From Salisapilia sapeloensis (lineage: Eukaryota > Oomycota > Peronosporomycetes > Peronosporales > Salisapiliaceae): a DNA stretch of 64,000 nucleotides. The stretch spans positions 1 through 64,000 of the forward strand of contig JAADVB010000068.1 of NCBI GenBank assembly GCA_023334545.1, written 5' to 3'. The translations under genes were made by a program, and so were the position numbers. The notes beneath the pieces were generated by a model. The model saw nothing but the letters and a program-made list of their open reading frames with translations. It searched no databases and was not told the origin of the DNA. This document shows positions 52,644 through 62,624 of this stretch, one piece after another (the first letter of the stretch is position 1; every line of letters begins with the position of its first letter).

Positions 52644-54263
52644 TTAACTCTCGATCAGTGCTTTCAAGCTTTCAATAGCCATGCCAATGCCACTAATGAC
52701 GATGATGATCGCCATGGATGCGATTACAAGTGACGGGCAGCGGTACTTTTGAACTAAGCGTAAGAGAACCACTTGACCGAGCAACGTGAGCAGTAGTCCC
52801 ATGGGGAACGTCCATCGAGCGTAGTGGAAATCCATCACACCCATCAGCATATAGTTCACGGAAGACACTATGTACATCATTAAGCATATAAAAGCCCTAC
52901 TTATAGATGTAGACGTACTTCCGCTGGAGAAGAGGACCGTGACGGCAGTCATGGCGGATGCAGCTGCAGGATCGACGCCTAGTTCCAGGAGTAGTGGCGC
53001 GTTGATGATACCACCTCCGATGCCAAACATCCCGGCAATGGATCCAGCACCAAGGCAGTACCATGGAAACGATCGAACGGTCCGAGGCGACCACTAGATG
53101 CATCTAATCAGCTTCATGCTGCCAGTTTAGGAGGACATGAACGTACCTGGATTTCATCTCTTGATAAGACGTACTGCGGGTTCTGTTGCTGTTGGAAGGT
53201 GCTGACAATATTCTTTAACGAGTAGTGACTGAAGACAAGTAGCAGTATCAACGGCATGAAAGCAAGGAACGGATAGAAGAATGAGTTCTGGGACAGACCG
53301 ATTGGACTAGCAAAGCCTGGACCTCCTGTAAGCACTCGAAGCAAGACGATGCCTGCAAAGAGTCCGAACAAGTACCCGACTTTCTTCCATGGCACATCTG
53401 CTCGGTAGTTGATGTTGTAGCTATCTACTGAAGGCTGCGAAGCGACACCTAAGAGATACGAAGTGTCCGACGTCTTGCGTCCGCAGCAGCGCCAGTCTTC
53501 CTGACGGATGGCATAGTATGCCTTGAGGCAAGTGCGGTAGCCAGCATAACCGAGGAAACCTACGAGCATGAAGCACAGCATCCATGCAGGCATCAACGAG
53601 TTGATCAGGACGCCAATACTAGCTCCCACTATCGAATAGGAGTTACTATAACAAGCACGGAGATAGATAAGAGGTAGATGTACTTAGAAGCAGAGGTTGC
53701 ATGGCGAGGATGACGTCCCAGTCAATTAGTGATTTGGCTGAGTACGGTCTCGCTCGCTTCACGTTCAGAATGAAGTTACCAATCGCTATACCGAATGGAT
53801 AAATACGTGTTTATAGATATGTCTATGGGGCTTTTGCAATACCTCCACCAACGATCGTAATACTGGATATTGGGAATGCAGTCTAGTAGACATGAGCTCA
53901 ATCTCTTTTGATACTAGGATTACATCGACTTACTTTGGGCGCTAGACCGATGATTAGCATGTAGATCGGGTCGAGGACGCCACCACCTCCCGTGCCTCCA
54001 CCTGCAGCAATGAACACAATCAACCCAGCGACAGAGATCCCTACAATGTCCCTCGTCAAGTTATTCTCTTGCTTTTCCTCAATCGGAGCAAAGGGATTCC
54101 CAGGGATCACGGTCGTTGGGGTAGGCACATCCGTCTCTGGTTCAGTCGCAACTGATGCCAACGCTCTTGCATCTCCAAGAGCTACTTGCCCCTTAAACAC
54201 AGTCTGTGCCTGGACACTGCATACGGCCAGTAGCATACACTTGAGCCAGAACGAGACTCCCAT
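52644..54263 (-). CDS. TauE/SafE family membrane transporter
   Basis: Six exons fit: 53934-54263, 53843-53882, 53684-53785, 53147-53628, 52919-53093 and 52644-52867 (450 residues; introns 51-57 nt). The 40-nt exon 2 is needed to keep the frame. A signal peptide (MGVSFWLKCMLLAVCSVQA) and a Pro/Thr-rich lumenal segment come first. Two repeats of the family fold follow, each with a Gly-rich motif: AAGGGTGGGGVLDPIYMLI and FGIGGGIINAPLLLELG. The sequence TAVTVLFSSG comes next in the second repeat, and helices WTFPMGLLLTLLGQ and MAIIIVISGIGMAI end the protein. Bacterial members export sulfite or organosulfonates; eukaryotic substrates are largely unknown. It converges on the MFS gene with 51 bp between stops. 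Confidence 0.88.
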
Positions 54264-54829
54264 CGTCGCAATTCGATTTATGATTCCTTATTCCGTACTA
54301 GGATTTCGTCTATCCGAAACGCTTTTTTACCCATTTGACTTGACCTTTGTATCCACTACCAAACGTCATGCTGCTTTTATCGTTTTATTGGATGCCAGAG
54401 ATACAGTGTCAAGCATCGATGTTCTCACTCCTTTAAGAAAGCTCCGACAAGCTTTTACTCGCTCGAACACCCACAACGGATTGTATCTAGTTCTCTTTCA
54501 TAAGACCTTTAGATACCCGTTCAGTATCGCCTCTTCCACATACTCAGCGGCAGAAACGATACGACCTAGACTATATAACTCTTTAGTGAAACCTGCAGCG
54601 TAGATAGATCGTATCTGACTGCTTGAACACGACGACATGGCTGTACTTACCGCATCCGACAGCATCTCGAATCAGACGATTGCCCAGGAAGAAATCGAAT
54701 TGGTTTATTTTTCTTATACGAGACACTGCTGTCAACGGTTGTTTTGATTTTGTTGGCCAAGAGCGTTTGGACATCGTCTCTAAGTCCCTCGCGTGTCCAG
54801 TCTATTGCCTACCAAGGTCCAGAGAGAGG
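54264..54829. other. Divergent intergenic region before CDK
   Basis: About 566 bp between the TauE/SafE and CDK start codons. A 203-codon plus-strand frame crosses much of it (53992-54603), but more than half is antisense to the transporter and its content is not family-like. It should contain two promoters. Confidence 0.5.
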
Positions 54830-55943
54830 ATGGAACGGTATCAGAAGCTGGAGAAAGTAGGAGAAGGTACCTATGGTGTCGTCTACAAGGCGAAAGACCG
54901 CGTCACGGGCGAAGTCATTGCGCTCAAGAAGATTCGGCTCGAAGCCGAAGATGAAGGCATTCCGTCGACTGCGATAAGAGAAATCTCGCTGTTGAAAGAA
55001 CTGCAGCATCCGAACGTCCTTCGGCTTTATAACATCGTACACACCGAACGCAAGCTCACCCTTGTCTTTGAGTACCTCGATCAGGACTTGAAAAAGTATC
55101 TCGACGTGTGCGAAAAAGGGCTTGATAAGCCCATCATGAAGGTACATTCGACCTCTCCTGCGTACATTCTAGTCGCTAATCTGTGGAGTATCTAGTCATT
55201 CTTGTATCAGCTACTCCGAGGCATTGCTTATTGCCATGAACATCGCGTCTTGCATCGGTATGGTCCATCCCTTTGCGAGCGTCCTGTCCTCTGTTAACAA
55301 TTGTTGTTAATACAGAGACCTAAAACCTCAGAACCTCTTAATCAACCGCGAAGGAGAGCTCAAACTAGGCGACTTTGGCCTCGCAAGAGCCTTTGGCATC
55401 CCCGTCCGAAGGTACATTCCTTCCTATCAAGCTCAAGAATATCCTATTCAACCATATTCTCCACCATAGCTACACACATGAAGTGGTAACACTATGGTAC
55501 CGTGCACCAGACGTCCTCATGGGTTCTCGAAAGTACTCGACACCAGTAGACATCTGGAGTGTCGGCTGCATCTTTGCCGAAATGGCGAATGGCGGTCCAC
55601 TCTTTGCTGGCACGTCGGAAGCAGACCAGCTTGATCGTATCTTTCGGCTCTTGGGCACACCGACGCCAGAGATCTACCCTGGCGTCGTCGATCTACCAGA
55701 CTATCGTGTACTAGACTAGTTCCTCATCGACTTTCTATCAAGCTCTAACGATTCGTATAGAGGAACTTCCCAGAGTACCCGCCACCCGAGTCACTGAATC
55801 ACTTGGTCCCGACACTGGACGACGACGGCGTCGACTTGTTGGAACAAATGCTCCGGTACGACCCATCGAAGCGTATTGCGGCCGTGGATGCGATGAACCA
55901 TCCGTTTTTCCAAGACCTCTCACCTGTCCTCATGGACAATTAA
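54830..55943 (+). CDS. PSTAIRE cyclin-dependent kinase (CDK1/2-like)
   Basis: Five exons fit: 54830-55141, 55196-55257, 55316-55411, 55470-55707 and 55761-55943 (296 residues, typical CDK length). Motifs: glycine loop [11 protein letters not shown] with inhibitory Thr/Tyr, catalytic Lys in IALKKI, cyclin-binding helix [11 protein letters not shown], catalytic loop [10 protein letters not shown] split by an intron, DFGLARAFG and the activation-loop Thr in [13 protein letters not shown]. The C-lobe has [24 protein letters not shown] kinases drive S and M phase with cyclins A/B. The APE motif reads APD (APDVLMG), an uncommon change in CDKs. I cannot separate CDK1 from CDK2 by sequence here. Confidence 0.93.
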
Positions 55944-55994
55944 CCCAAACCCACACGATGTCGTCTCCGTCCCTCTTTGTCGTTCTTAGTAGAG

Positions 55995-56052
55995 AGTTTT
56001 CATAGTTTTTCATAATTTTCATATCCTTTCATAGTTTTCATAGTCTTTTCAC
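55995..56052 (+). repeat. TTTTCATAG degenerate tandem repeat
   Basis: Six to seven imperfect copies of TTTTCATAG/TTTCATAA lie in the gap between the CDK stop and the DUF389 start. The unit is 8-10 nt. It may affect termination or be a slippage product; no direct sign of function. Confidence 0.65.
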
Positions 56053-56184
56053 AGGAGATAAGACACTTTTCTTAGAACTTTCTTTCAACACATACGACCG
56101 ACTTCGGTCGTTACAGCGTCTGGCATAGACGCACTCTGCTCTCGTCCATCTTATACGTCTCACTTGCCACTTTTCTCTCTCTTC

Positions 56185-57591
56185 ATGGGTTCCCGAGATC
56201 TCTTCTTCGTTCACGTGCCATCCACGGTCGTGAATGACGGAGGTTATATCGTGTCCGCGAAACTAGCCAAGGAGATTCATGGCGAACTCGAAGGCGAAAT
56301 GAACTTCCAAAAGCTCCTAGATACGATTCTCATACGAGATCTACAGGTTCGGGAGCCGAAATGGTCCAAATTTCTCGATTCAGATGAACTCGAAGTGAAA
56401 TTCGCCGTCCCAGGAGACCGGACGGAGCACGTGTTAAACCACTTGCTCAGTCTCGGCATCGGAGACGAATATGGGAGTATCTGGCTCTCGTCGCTCGAAG
56501 CATGTCGCCCGAGACTCGTTTCTCCCTTGCAAGAGAACACGACTATGGATAAACAGTTCATGGATTCTGTTAAAGCACGTATGATCGTTGACAAAGTCGT
56601 CGAGATGGCAAGAGCTTCGTCTGCCTTCAGTTTCGACTACGTCTCGCTCGTCATCTGCGCTAGTCTCATTGCTCTATTCGGTCTCGCATACAATAATGTC
56701 GTCGTCATCGTCGCCTCCATGCTCGTGTCGCCGATCATGGGACCAATCGTCGCGCTCACGTTCGGTGCTATTGTCCGAGACATGAAGCTCGTGAAAACCG
56801 GTTTGATCAATGAAGCTGTCAGTCTACTTCTGTGTATTGCCATCGGATACGTCTTTGGACTCATGATGATGCCATACGGACATCAGCTTACGCTTCCAAA
56901 CCCGGAAATGCTGTCCAGAGGCGAACCAAAAGGTCTCATCCTCGGTCTCTTAGTAGCCATTCCCTCTGGCGTTGGTGTCGCTCTCTCGATCCTCGGGAAT
57001 AACACCAGCAGTCTCGTCGGTGTCGCTATCTCTGCCAGTCTGCTACCGCCGGCAGTGAACACAGGACTGCTGTTGGCCGTAGCGACCGTGAACGACTTTG
57101 AACCGGCGGGAGATGCTCTCATGCAAGCGCTTTATAGTCTCCTCATTACGCTCATCAATATCGTCGTCATTATCATCATGGCCTTTGGTATGTTCAAACT
57201 TAAGGAAGTGGCGCCGTTCCCTGGTAAAACGAGATTCTGGAAGGAAGACGTCAAGCTCTCGAGAGAGTACCATCAAGTGCTTAAAGGTAACGAGGCACAG
57301 CAGGTCGCGGAACGCATCCGACAGTTCGTTCCGCAGCTACAGAACGATCCGGAAATCCAGGAAGCGAATGAATACCCGCCACAATCCACATGGGAGCACT
57401 ACGTCTCGTATGGAGCTCAGCGACACCATGTCAATCGCCAGTCGAGTCTCATGGCGCTGTTTGAAGAACCGTCCGTGGAGGAGACGCCAGTGGGGAGGGA
57501 CCACGCGAATGGCTTTGGCAAACCTGCGTCGACGACGTCAACGTCGCAAACCGCTCGTTTCCGTGAAAGCTCGGCGGAACGACAAGTGTAG
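56185..57591 (+). CDS. DUF389 family membrane protein
   Basis: A single exon of 468 residues; ATG at 56185 is chosen because the upstream frame has no ATG. A 130-residue soluble N-terminus precedes the membrane core. The core has family-like motifs (MLVSPIMGPIVALTFGAIVRD; GVGVALSILGNN; VGVAISASLLPPAVNTGLLL) and about six hydrophobic spans. The C-terminus (from about 350) is hydrophilic and Ser/Gln-rich. DUF389 proteins are mostly known from bacteria and archaea and have no established function. The sequence has no bacterial signals, and codon use looks like its neighbours, so any transfer would be old. Confidence 0.85.
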   Translation: MGSRDLFFVHVPSTVVNDGGYIVSAKLAKEIHGELEGEMNFQKLLDTILIRDLQVREPKWSKFLDSDELEVKFAVPGDRTEHVLNHLLSLGIGDEYGSIWLSSLEACRPRLVSPLQENTTMDKQFMDSVKARMIVDKVVEMARASSAFSFDYVSLVICASLIALFGLAYNNVVVIVASMLVSPIMGPIVALTFGAIVRDMKLVKTGLINEAVSLLLCIAIGYVFGLMMMPYGHQLTLPNPEMLSRGEPKGLILGLLVAIPSGVGVALSILGNNTSSLVGVAISASLLPPAVNTGLLLAVATVNDFEPAGDALMQALYSLLITLINIVVIIIMAFGMFKLKEVAPFPGKTRFWKEDVKLSREYHQVLKGNEAQQVAERIRQFVPQLQNDPEIQEANEYPPQSTWEHYVSYGAQRHHVNRQSSLMALFEEPSVEETPVGRDHANGFGKPASTTSTSQTARFRESSAERQV

Positions 57592-58267
57592 TCTAGTGGA
57601 TCGACAATTGCCCTCATTGAATGACATGATACGACTTATACAATACTTTTTTCTTTCTTTCTTGGTCTTTATTTAAGTAAAAGTTATTTTATATTTATTT
57701 AGATGATTCTACTAAAAATATACTTTGGATGTCGAATCAGTCGAGCAGCCGCACGCAAGTCGATGGTTGCCTAGAACTTTCATGTCGATTGTAAGACTCG
57801 ACCTTGATGATTTTTAGACGTGGCGAGTTCAGTCGAAACAGCTTGTGAAGAGCTCCGACTAGATAAAGAATTTTTTAGCGACAAAGCTGCAGCGAAAGTG
57901 TATAAGAGAAGGCTAGATTAAAATAGCAAATTGTAATAGATTGTATTCTTTTCGTGGTATATGCTTCTGTGGTATTTATAGATAAAACTTGGTGATTATG
58001 TCTTAGCGATGGAGCATTAGTGGATGAGTATTCCATTAAACGATAGACGGATTAGAAAGTTGTCCTGAACGATTGCTTCTACGTGTTCAGCTGGACGGAC
58101 GATTGTCGACAGCGAAAAGATAATCCGCAAAAGTCACTGTCTTCAGTTTTGATTGAAAAATTTGACGTAGAAACTTTGTATTTCCATGTAGTTGCATGTA
58201 CTGCGTGCTTTGGTTTTATGATACAATGAAAGCAACGTTATATTTTTGCTCCATATGAACCTCTACA

Positions 58268-58582
58268 ATGGTATTTATGTTTGGAATATGTGTATCAACG
58301 TACCCGCAATGTGCTTCAATTGAGAATGTGGGGATATCTTGTGCTATGCTTTCATCTCTTCCTGGTCCATCGCTCTCTTCGTTTACGTGCAAGTCTGCTC
58401 ACCTGTATGTACGTGCACGAGAGAACCAATGGCATCCTCGCCTCTTACTTTTAAAAAGCTCACCTGCCCAATTCATCGATCGGTTCCGAGACAATTATAA
58501 ACTCAAGACTAGGGTCATTGATCCTTCCAGTCATCTTCTTAGGCCAAAGTATCAACTTGCAGTTCGAGGATCCTCGGATTAG
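58268..58582 (+). CDS. Hypothetical frame (weak)
   Basis: A 104-codon ATG frame begins with a moderately hydrophobic stretch (MVFMFGICVSTYPQCAS) that only loosely fits a signal peptide, then a basic Leu-rich body. There is no RxLR, EER, CHxC or LxLFLAK effector motif. I rate it as likely chance. Confidence 0.15.
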   Translation: MVFMFGICVSTYPQCASIENVGISCAMLSSLPGPSLSSFTCKSAHLYVRARENQWHPRLLLLKSSPAQFIDRFRDNYKLKTRVIDPSSHLLRPKYQLAVRGSSD

Positions 58583-60180
58583 CATCTCGCTTCTTTTAAA
58601 AGATAATTTGCAATCAAGAAGATGCTTTGGGTATTTTAATTCAAAAATAAATTGAGTATAAAGTTGGCGATAAAAATAGAAGCGCTGCCGTCTCTTTAAT
58701 ATCTTCTGCTGACATGAACATCCTTCAAAAGCTAGCGAAGCGTATGGTCAGGATAGAGAGGTCGAGTCGTGTGGAAACACAGCGTCTTCTAGATTTATCG
58801 CATGCATTCTTTCTCGATCCGACGTGGAGACTCGCGCAATCCAATCTATCCAGAAAGCACAGTGAAAAGGGTGCAAGCCAAAGGATTCTTTAAACGAGGC
58901 CAATCCGTGTCCAGTGTAGGGCACAGCAATCTCAACGTAGCCTTTTTGGTAAAGGTTTCTCTGTCCTATAGGCTTGCTCGAAATGCATATATCATGTCTG
59001 TTCAGTAGAGACAGTTACTTGTTCCTGCCAAGAGTCGCTGGAACGATCCCTAGCAGACCATTACTTGACACGCGACGACTCGGACATTCTCGTCATTTAA
59101 CATTCATCAATAGTGATACAAGCATTCCTTTTCTCGGTCATGATTCTGGTCCGTGGAATACCATGGTCAAAATCAAGACGAGATGCCTTTTGCCTGTCGC
59201 CGTCAGTCAAGTTACTGCTTTGAATAGGACAATCAGCTGTTAAGCATCTGCAGGTCAGAGTCACACGGGTACCCATCTCGCTGCACGCAGCGAGCAAAGA
59301 TCTTGGGGTTACATATCCGACAAAGTCTCTGCATGCATGTGCGTTTTCAAATAAAACTCTATGTATAATAGCATACCGATACTCGATAAGAAGCATTCTC
59401 TTCACCAAGTTTCCAGTCAATTAATAAATAGACACATCCTGTTGCCCTGATATACAATCTGGCTATAGAACCTGACCGAGCAAAAGTGAAGGTTCGGGCG
59501 AAAACGGGTGTGCATATAACATGCGAAACGTGAAAACCAAGTTCGAGCTTGCTTCGAGACTGTCGCACCGAGCTTGGCGCCACTCAAGTCGCGTCAGAAT
59601 GTACGGTTGGCCATCCACTAGGCATGCGCGAGACAACATAGATATGTGAAAATGCTGATGCAAATAAAACGCTGCAGGTGCATGCAAATTTAAATACATT
59701 CAGAACGGTATGGAAGTTGGATACAATTTGTATATCCCTTCGAGTTTTCTGTCTACCAACCCACCTACGTCTCCGATCCACCTCTAGCACATAGACTTTC
59801 GCTTACAGGAATGCACAGGAAGATACGATGCTCGTAGAAGCATAATGCGTAGCAGCGGTAGTTCGACAAGATGTAATCATGGATTCGTCTCACGAACCTC
59901 CCATCTGGACACGGGGGAAGACAAGAATTAAAGCGTGTCTATGCATTCCTCATCACTTCTTCCTTCCGTTCTACTCGTACAAGAGTCTAACTTGCAAACG
60001 CTAGTACCATCTCCATCTCTTCCATCCAAACGTCGTGTTGTCTATTCCATCGAAAAAAAATCGTCTCGGCCAGCAAGCTCGCTCAATTCGATCTGACTGG
60101 CTCCCATCCGGTGCGATCAGAATCCCAGTCGATTACGCAAAGACTTGACTTGTTTGCTCCAAAAAATTTATCTACCAAAA

Positions 60181-60196
60181 GCTCATTTCGTAAAAA
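60181..60196 (+). promoter_or_regulatory. Oomycete initiator-like element before PX gene
   Basis: GCTCATTTCGTAAAAA matches the first nine positions of the oomycete initiator consensus GCTCATTYYNCAWTTT exactly, then diverges. It lies 43-58 bp before the ATG, the distance expected for a core promoter. This is the best such match I found. Confidence 0.55.
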
Positions 60197-60238
60197 TCAC
60201 TCGACCCACCAAGCTACCAGATACCGGATACAGTCATC

Positions 60239-60925
60239 ATGCCAGTAGATCAACATGAGTACAACTCTCCCGATTTGGAAGAAGAAGAGGAACATGGACT
60301 CGAACGAGTGAGTTCGATGAAAAAAGTACTTTCATTCATCGGTGGAAACCGCATGTCCGCTCCGCCACTTCAGCCGACGCCGGTGGAACCCAATAGGTGG
60401 TCCAACGCGACCGTCCCACTCGGATTCCTCACCCGTGTCGACCGCATTCGTGTCCGAGACACAGTCGTACGCGATAAAGTCACCTACTATACCATGGAAG
60501 TGTACCTGTACCACCCGAATTCTCGACTACCGACAAACCAAGTGAACCCCAAGCGACAGCACCGTCGCCAGTCCTCGGCGTCGGACACCACGGACGAAAA
60601 TGACGACCGGGAGCCGGATCTAAAAGTCGAGCGTCGTTTCTCGCAATTCGCTCAGCTGCGAGACGACATCTTCCGCCACGCCTCGATCGACACTGTCGCC
60701 GGTACATGCAACTACTGCTACAACATCATGTTGTACCTGCGCTTTAAACTCGCCCAGCCACGGACGCTGGTGAAGATGGCGACGTCCGTGAACCAGCGAA
60801 AACGCATTTTGGAAAGTTTTATGAACGACATCATCGATCTGGCACAAGGACGCGTGCGAGACCCGCAGCGATGTGAAGGCCACGAGCATGTGCCGGCGCT
60901 CCTTCAGTCCTTCCTGGAAGACTGA
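60239..60925 (+). CDS. PX-like (phox homology) domain protein
   Basis: A single exon of 228 residues. The N-terminus is acidic with a hydrophobic/basic patch (MKKVLSFIGGNRM). Residues 60-210 look like a PX fold: an extended strand set (TYYTMEVYLYHPNS), a basic/acidic Ser-rich loop, the RRFSQFAQLRDDIF helix where PX domains bind phosphoinositide, and the C-terminal helix VNQRKRILESFMNDIIDLA. A CNYC pair in the loop before the last helices is unusual for PX. Oomycetes carry many small PX proteins. Phosphoinositide binding at endosomes is expected. The final 25 residues are His/Glu-rich. Confidence 0.7.
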   Translation: MPVDQHEYNSPDLEEEEEHGLERVSSMKKVLSFIGGNRMSAPPLQPTPVEPNRWSNATVPLGFLTRVDRIRVRDTVVRDKVTYYTMEVYLYHPNSRLPTNQVNPKRQHRRQSSASDTTDENDDREPDLKVERRFSQFAQLRDDIFRHASIDTVAGTCNYCYNIMLYLRFKLAQPRTLVKMATSVNQRKRILESFMNDIIDLAQGRVRDPQRCEGHEHVPALLQSFLED

Positions 60926-61165
60926 GTTTTGTACACCCTTGAAAGCAAGGCTATTTAAGCGCACACGATGCACGAGTGACTGCCGAGGTCGTGTCGAGAT
61001 GTCGATAACATGCAACAGAGTTAATACATTATCCCCGTTTTCTATTCTACTAGTTCATCTTGCCAAGTTACCATCATCAGTAGATTTTCAATACTAGAGA
61101 AGAGCGTTTCAAGATATATTTGGTCGTAGATCGAGACACACAGCCATTATTTTGCTGGGCACAAG

Positions 61166-62581
61166 ATGCTTCGGACGTGCCTGACGCTGTGGACGGCGCT
61201 ATGCTTGCTCCCGACCCACTTGGTCGCCTTGGCAGACACACAAGAGACTTATGAGATAGTTTCCAAGTATGCTTTATACATGCACGAACGTAGCGCTGGG
61301 ACGTGTTTTGATAAGATGTGACGTAGATCATTCGAAGGAGACTCGGTCGTCGCCACGGTCCGGACGAATGGACTCTTGGCGCTCCTCTATGACCAAACGA
61401 TCATCGGTCTAGAGTTTGATGACCCGAACGTCCGTGATCAAGCCGCCTTCCCAGCCTTTGGTATCATGCAAGCCGTGTCGTTCTTGGACCGACCAAAGGA
61501 GCGAGCCATGCAGATCGGTCTAGGCATCGGCACTGTACCAAGTTTCCTTCGCAAGAGGAGGATTCCCACAGGTTTCTACCATTTTCAAGAGAGATGTCAT
61601 TGTAGATACTGAATAAGCTTAGACGCGGTGGAGATCAGTGAAGCTGTCGTGGCGCATGCTGCCGAAAACTTCCAGTACGAACGGTGTGAAGAGGAGGATT
61701 ATCGAGACTGTCCACTGGGCAAAACGTACGTGACGGACGGGTTGGCATTCATCAAAGATCCACCAAGTGAACCGATCTATGACATCTTTACGATCGACGT
61801 GTACACCGGTACGAATGCATCCTACTTGCTTCGCTCTAGTGACTTCTAAACGTACACGAGTAGGCTGGAACCCATTGGCGTTCTTCGTGAAAGAGATCAT
61901 GAACATTGTTCATACCAAGTGGCTCAAGCAGAACGGAGTCCTCGTACTCAACTTTGTCGGGTACTACAGTGGCCCCCACTCGGTCGTCCCACGGTCCATC
62001 TACAAGACGCTCCAGACCGAGTTTCCACACGTCCATGCTCACCGGTACATAACCATCTCCCGATATCTTATAGATTAAAAACTCAACGACGTCAATAGAG
62101 AAATGGAAGAGTATGATCCGGAGGAAGCTGCCAATATCATCTTCTTCGCTTCGGACAAACCCATCACATTCAAAGTACCTACGACCGGTCCATTCGAGAA
62201 TCCTAGTCCCAGAACTGTCTTTAACGTAAATCTCTTCTCTTGTACTTGTTATAAATCTCTACTAACCATTTGCTTGCATAGGCCATGAAAAAGTTCCAAG
62301 AGTGGGAGGTACATCCTCCTTTCCACCATTTTCCTATCGTCATCTAATCTCTACCGACATAGATCTTCCATGAGGTCCAGGTCGAAATCCAACAGAGCGT
62401 CGGGGATGAGAACGTTGCATTCGGACAGGAGGACCAGTCCGGCGTCCGAATCCTCACGGAAGCCGACAATGGACAGCACGACTTTGCTGCCACCCACGCC
62501 TTGACCCAAGAGCACATGCAGACTCGTGTCGTGGATCAATTCCCACAAGCCATGTGGGACGAGTTACGAGCAAAAGCGTAG
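61166..62581 (+). CDS. Signal-peptide protein with spermidine synthase-type methyltransferase fold
   Basis: Seven exons fit: 61166-61266, 61327-61571, 61623-61808, 61864-62044, 62099-62225, 62282-62308 and 62363-62581 (361 residues; introns 51-60 nt). The N-terminus is a signal peptide (MLRTCLTLWTALCLLPTHLV). The fold motifs are QIGLGIGTVPSFLR (SAM site), PTDAVEIS across a splice junction (acidic nucleotide-binding residue), and YDIFTIDVYTG. Then come WNPLAFFVKEIM and GVLVLNFVGYY. The catalytic pattern of true spermidine synthases (a second Asp after YDxxxxD) is not retained, so it may be a spermidine-synthase-like protein of another function. The C-terminal 90 residues are acidic and Gln-rich with no family match. 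It converges on the PHD gene (43 bp between stops). Confidence 0.8.
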
Positions 62582-62624
62582 CGGATGCGAAAAGAAGAAA
62601 AAAAATACATTGCTTTCCTAGCGC

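Larger units (their letters stand above)
57592..60238. other. Longest intergenic region (2.6 kb), no confident gene
   Basis: It includes AT-rich segments at 57640-57720 and 58610-58680 and several frames of 60-107 codons on both strands. None has a family motif, a splice-joined extension or a clear signal peptide. A 104-codon frame at 58268-58582 is listed as a weak entry. The region may be promoter, UTR, decayed DNA or a non-coding RNA locus. Confidence 0.5.

Noticed and set aside
53992-54603. 203-codon plus-strand frame opposite TauE/SafE
   Set aside because: Over half is antisense to the transporter's first exon and its content has no family signature; CDK starts downstream with a clean ATG.
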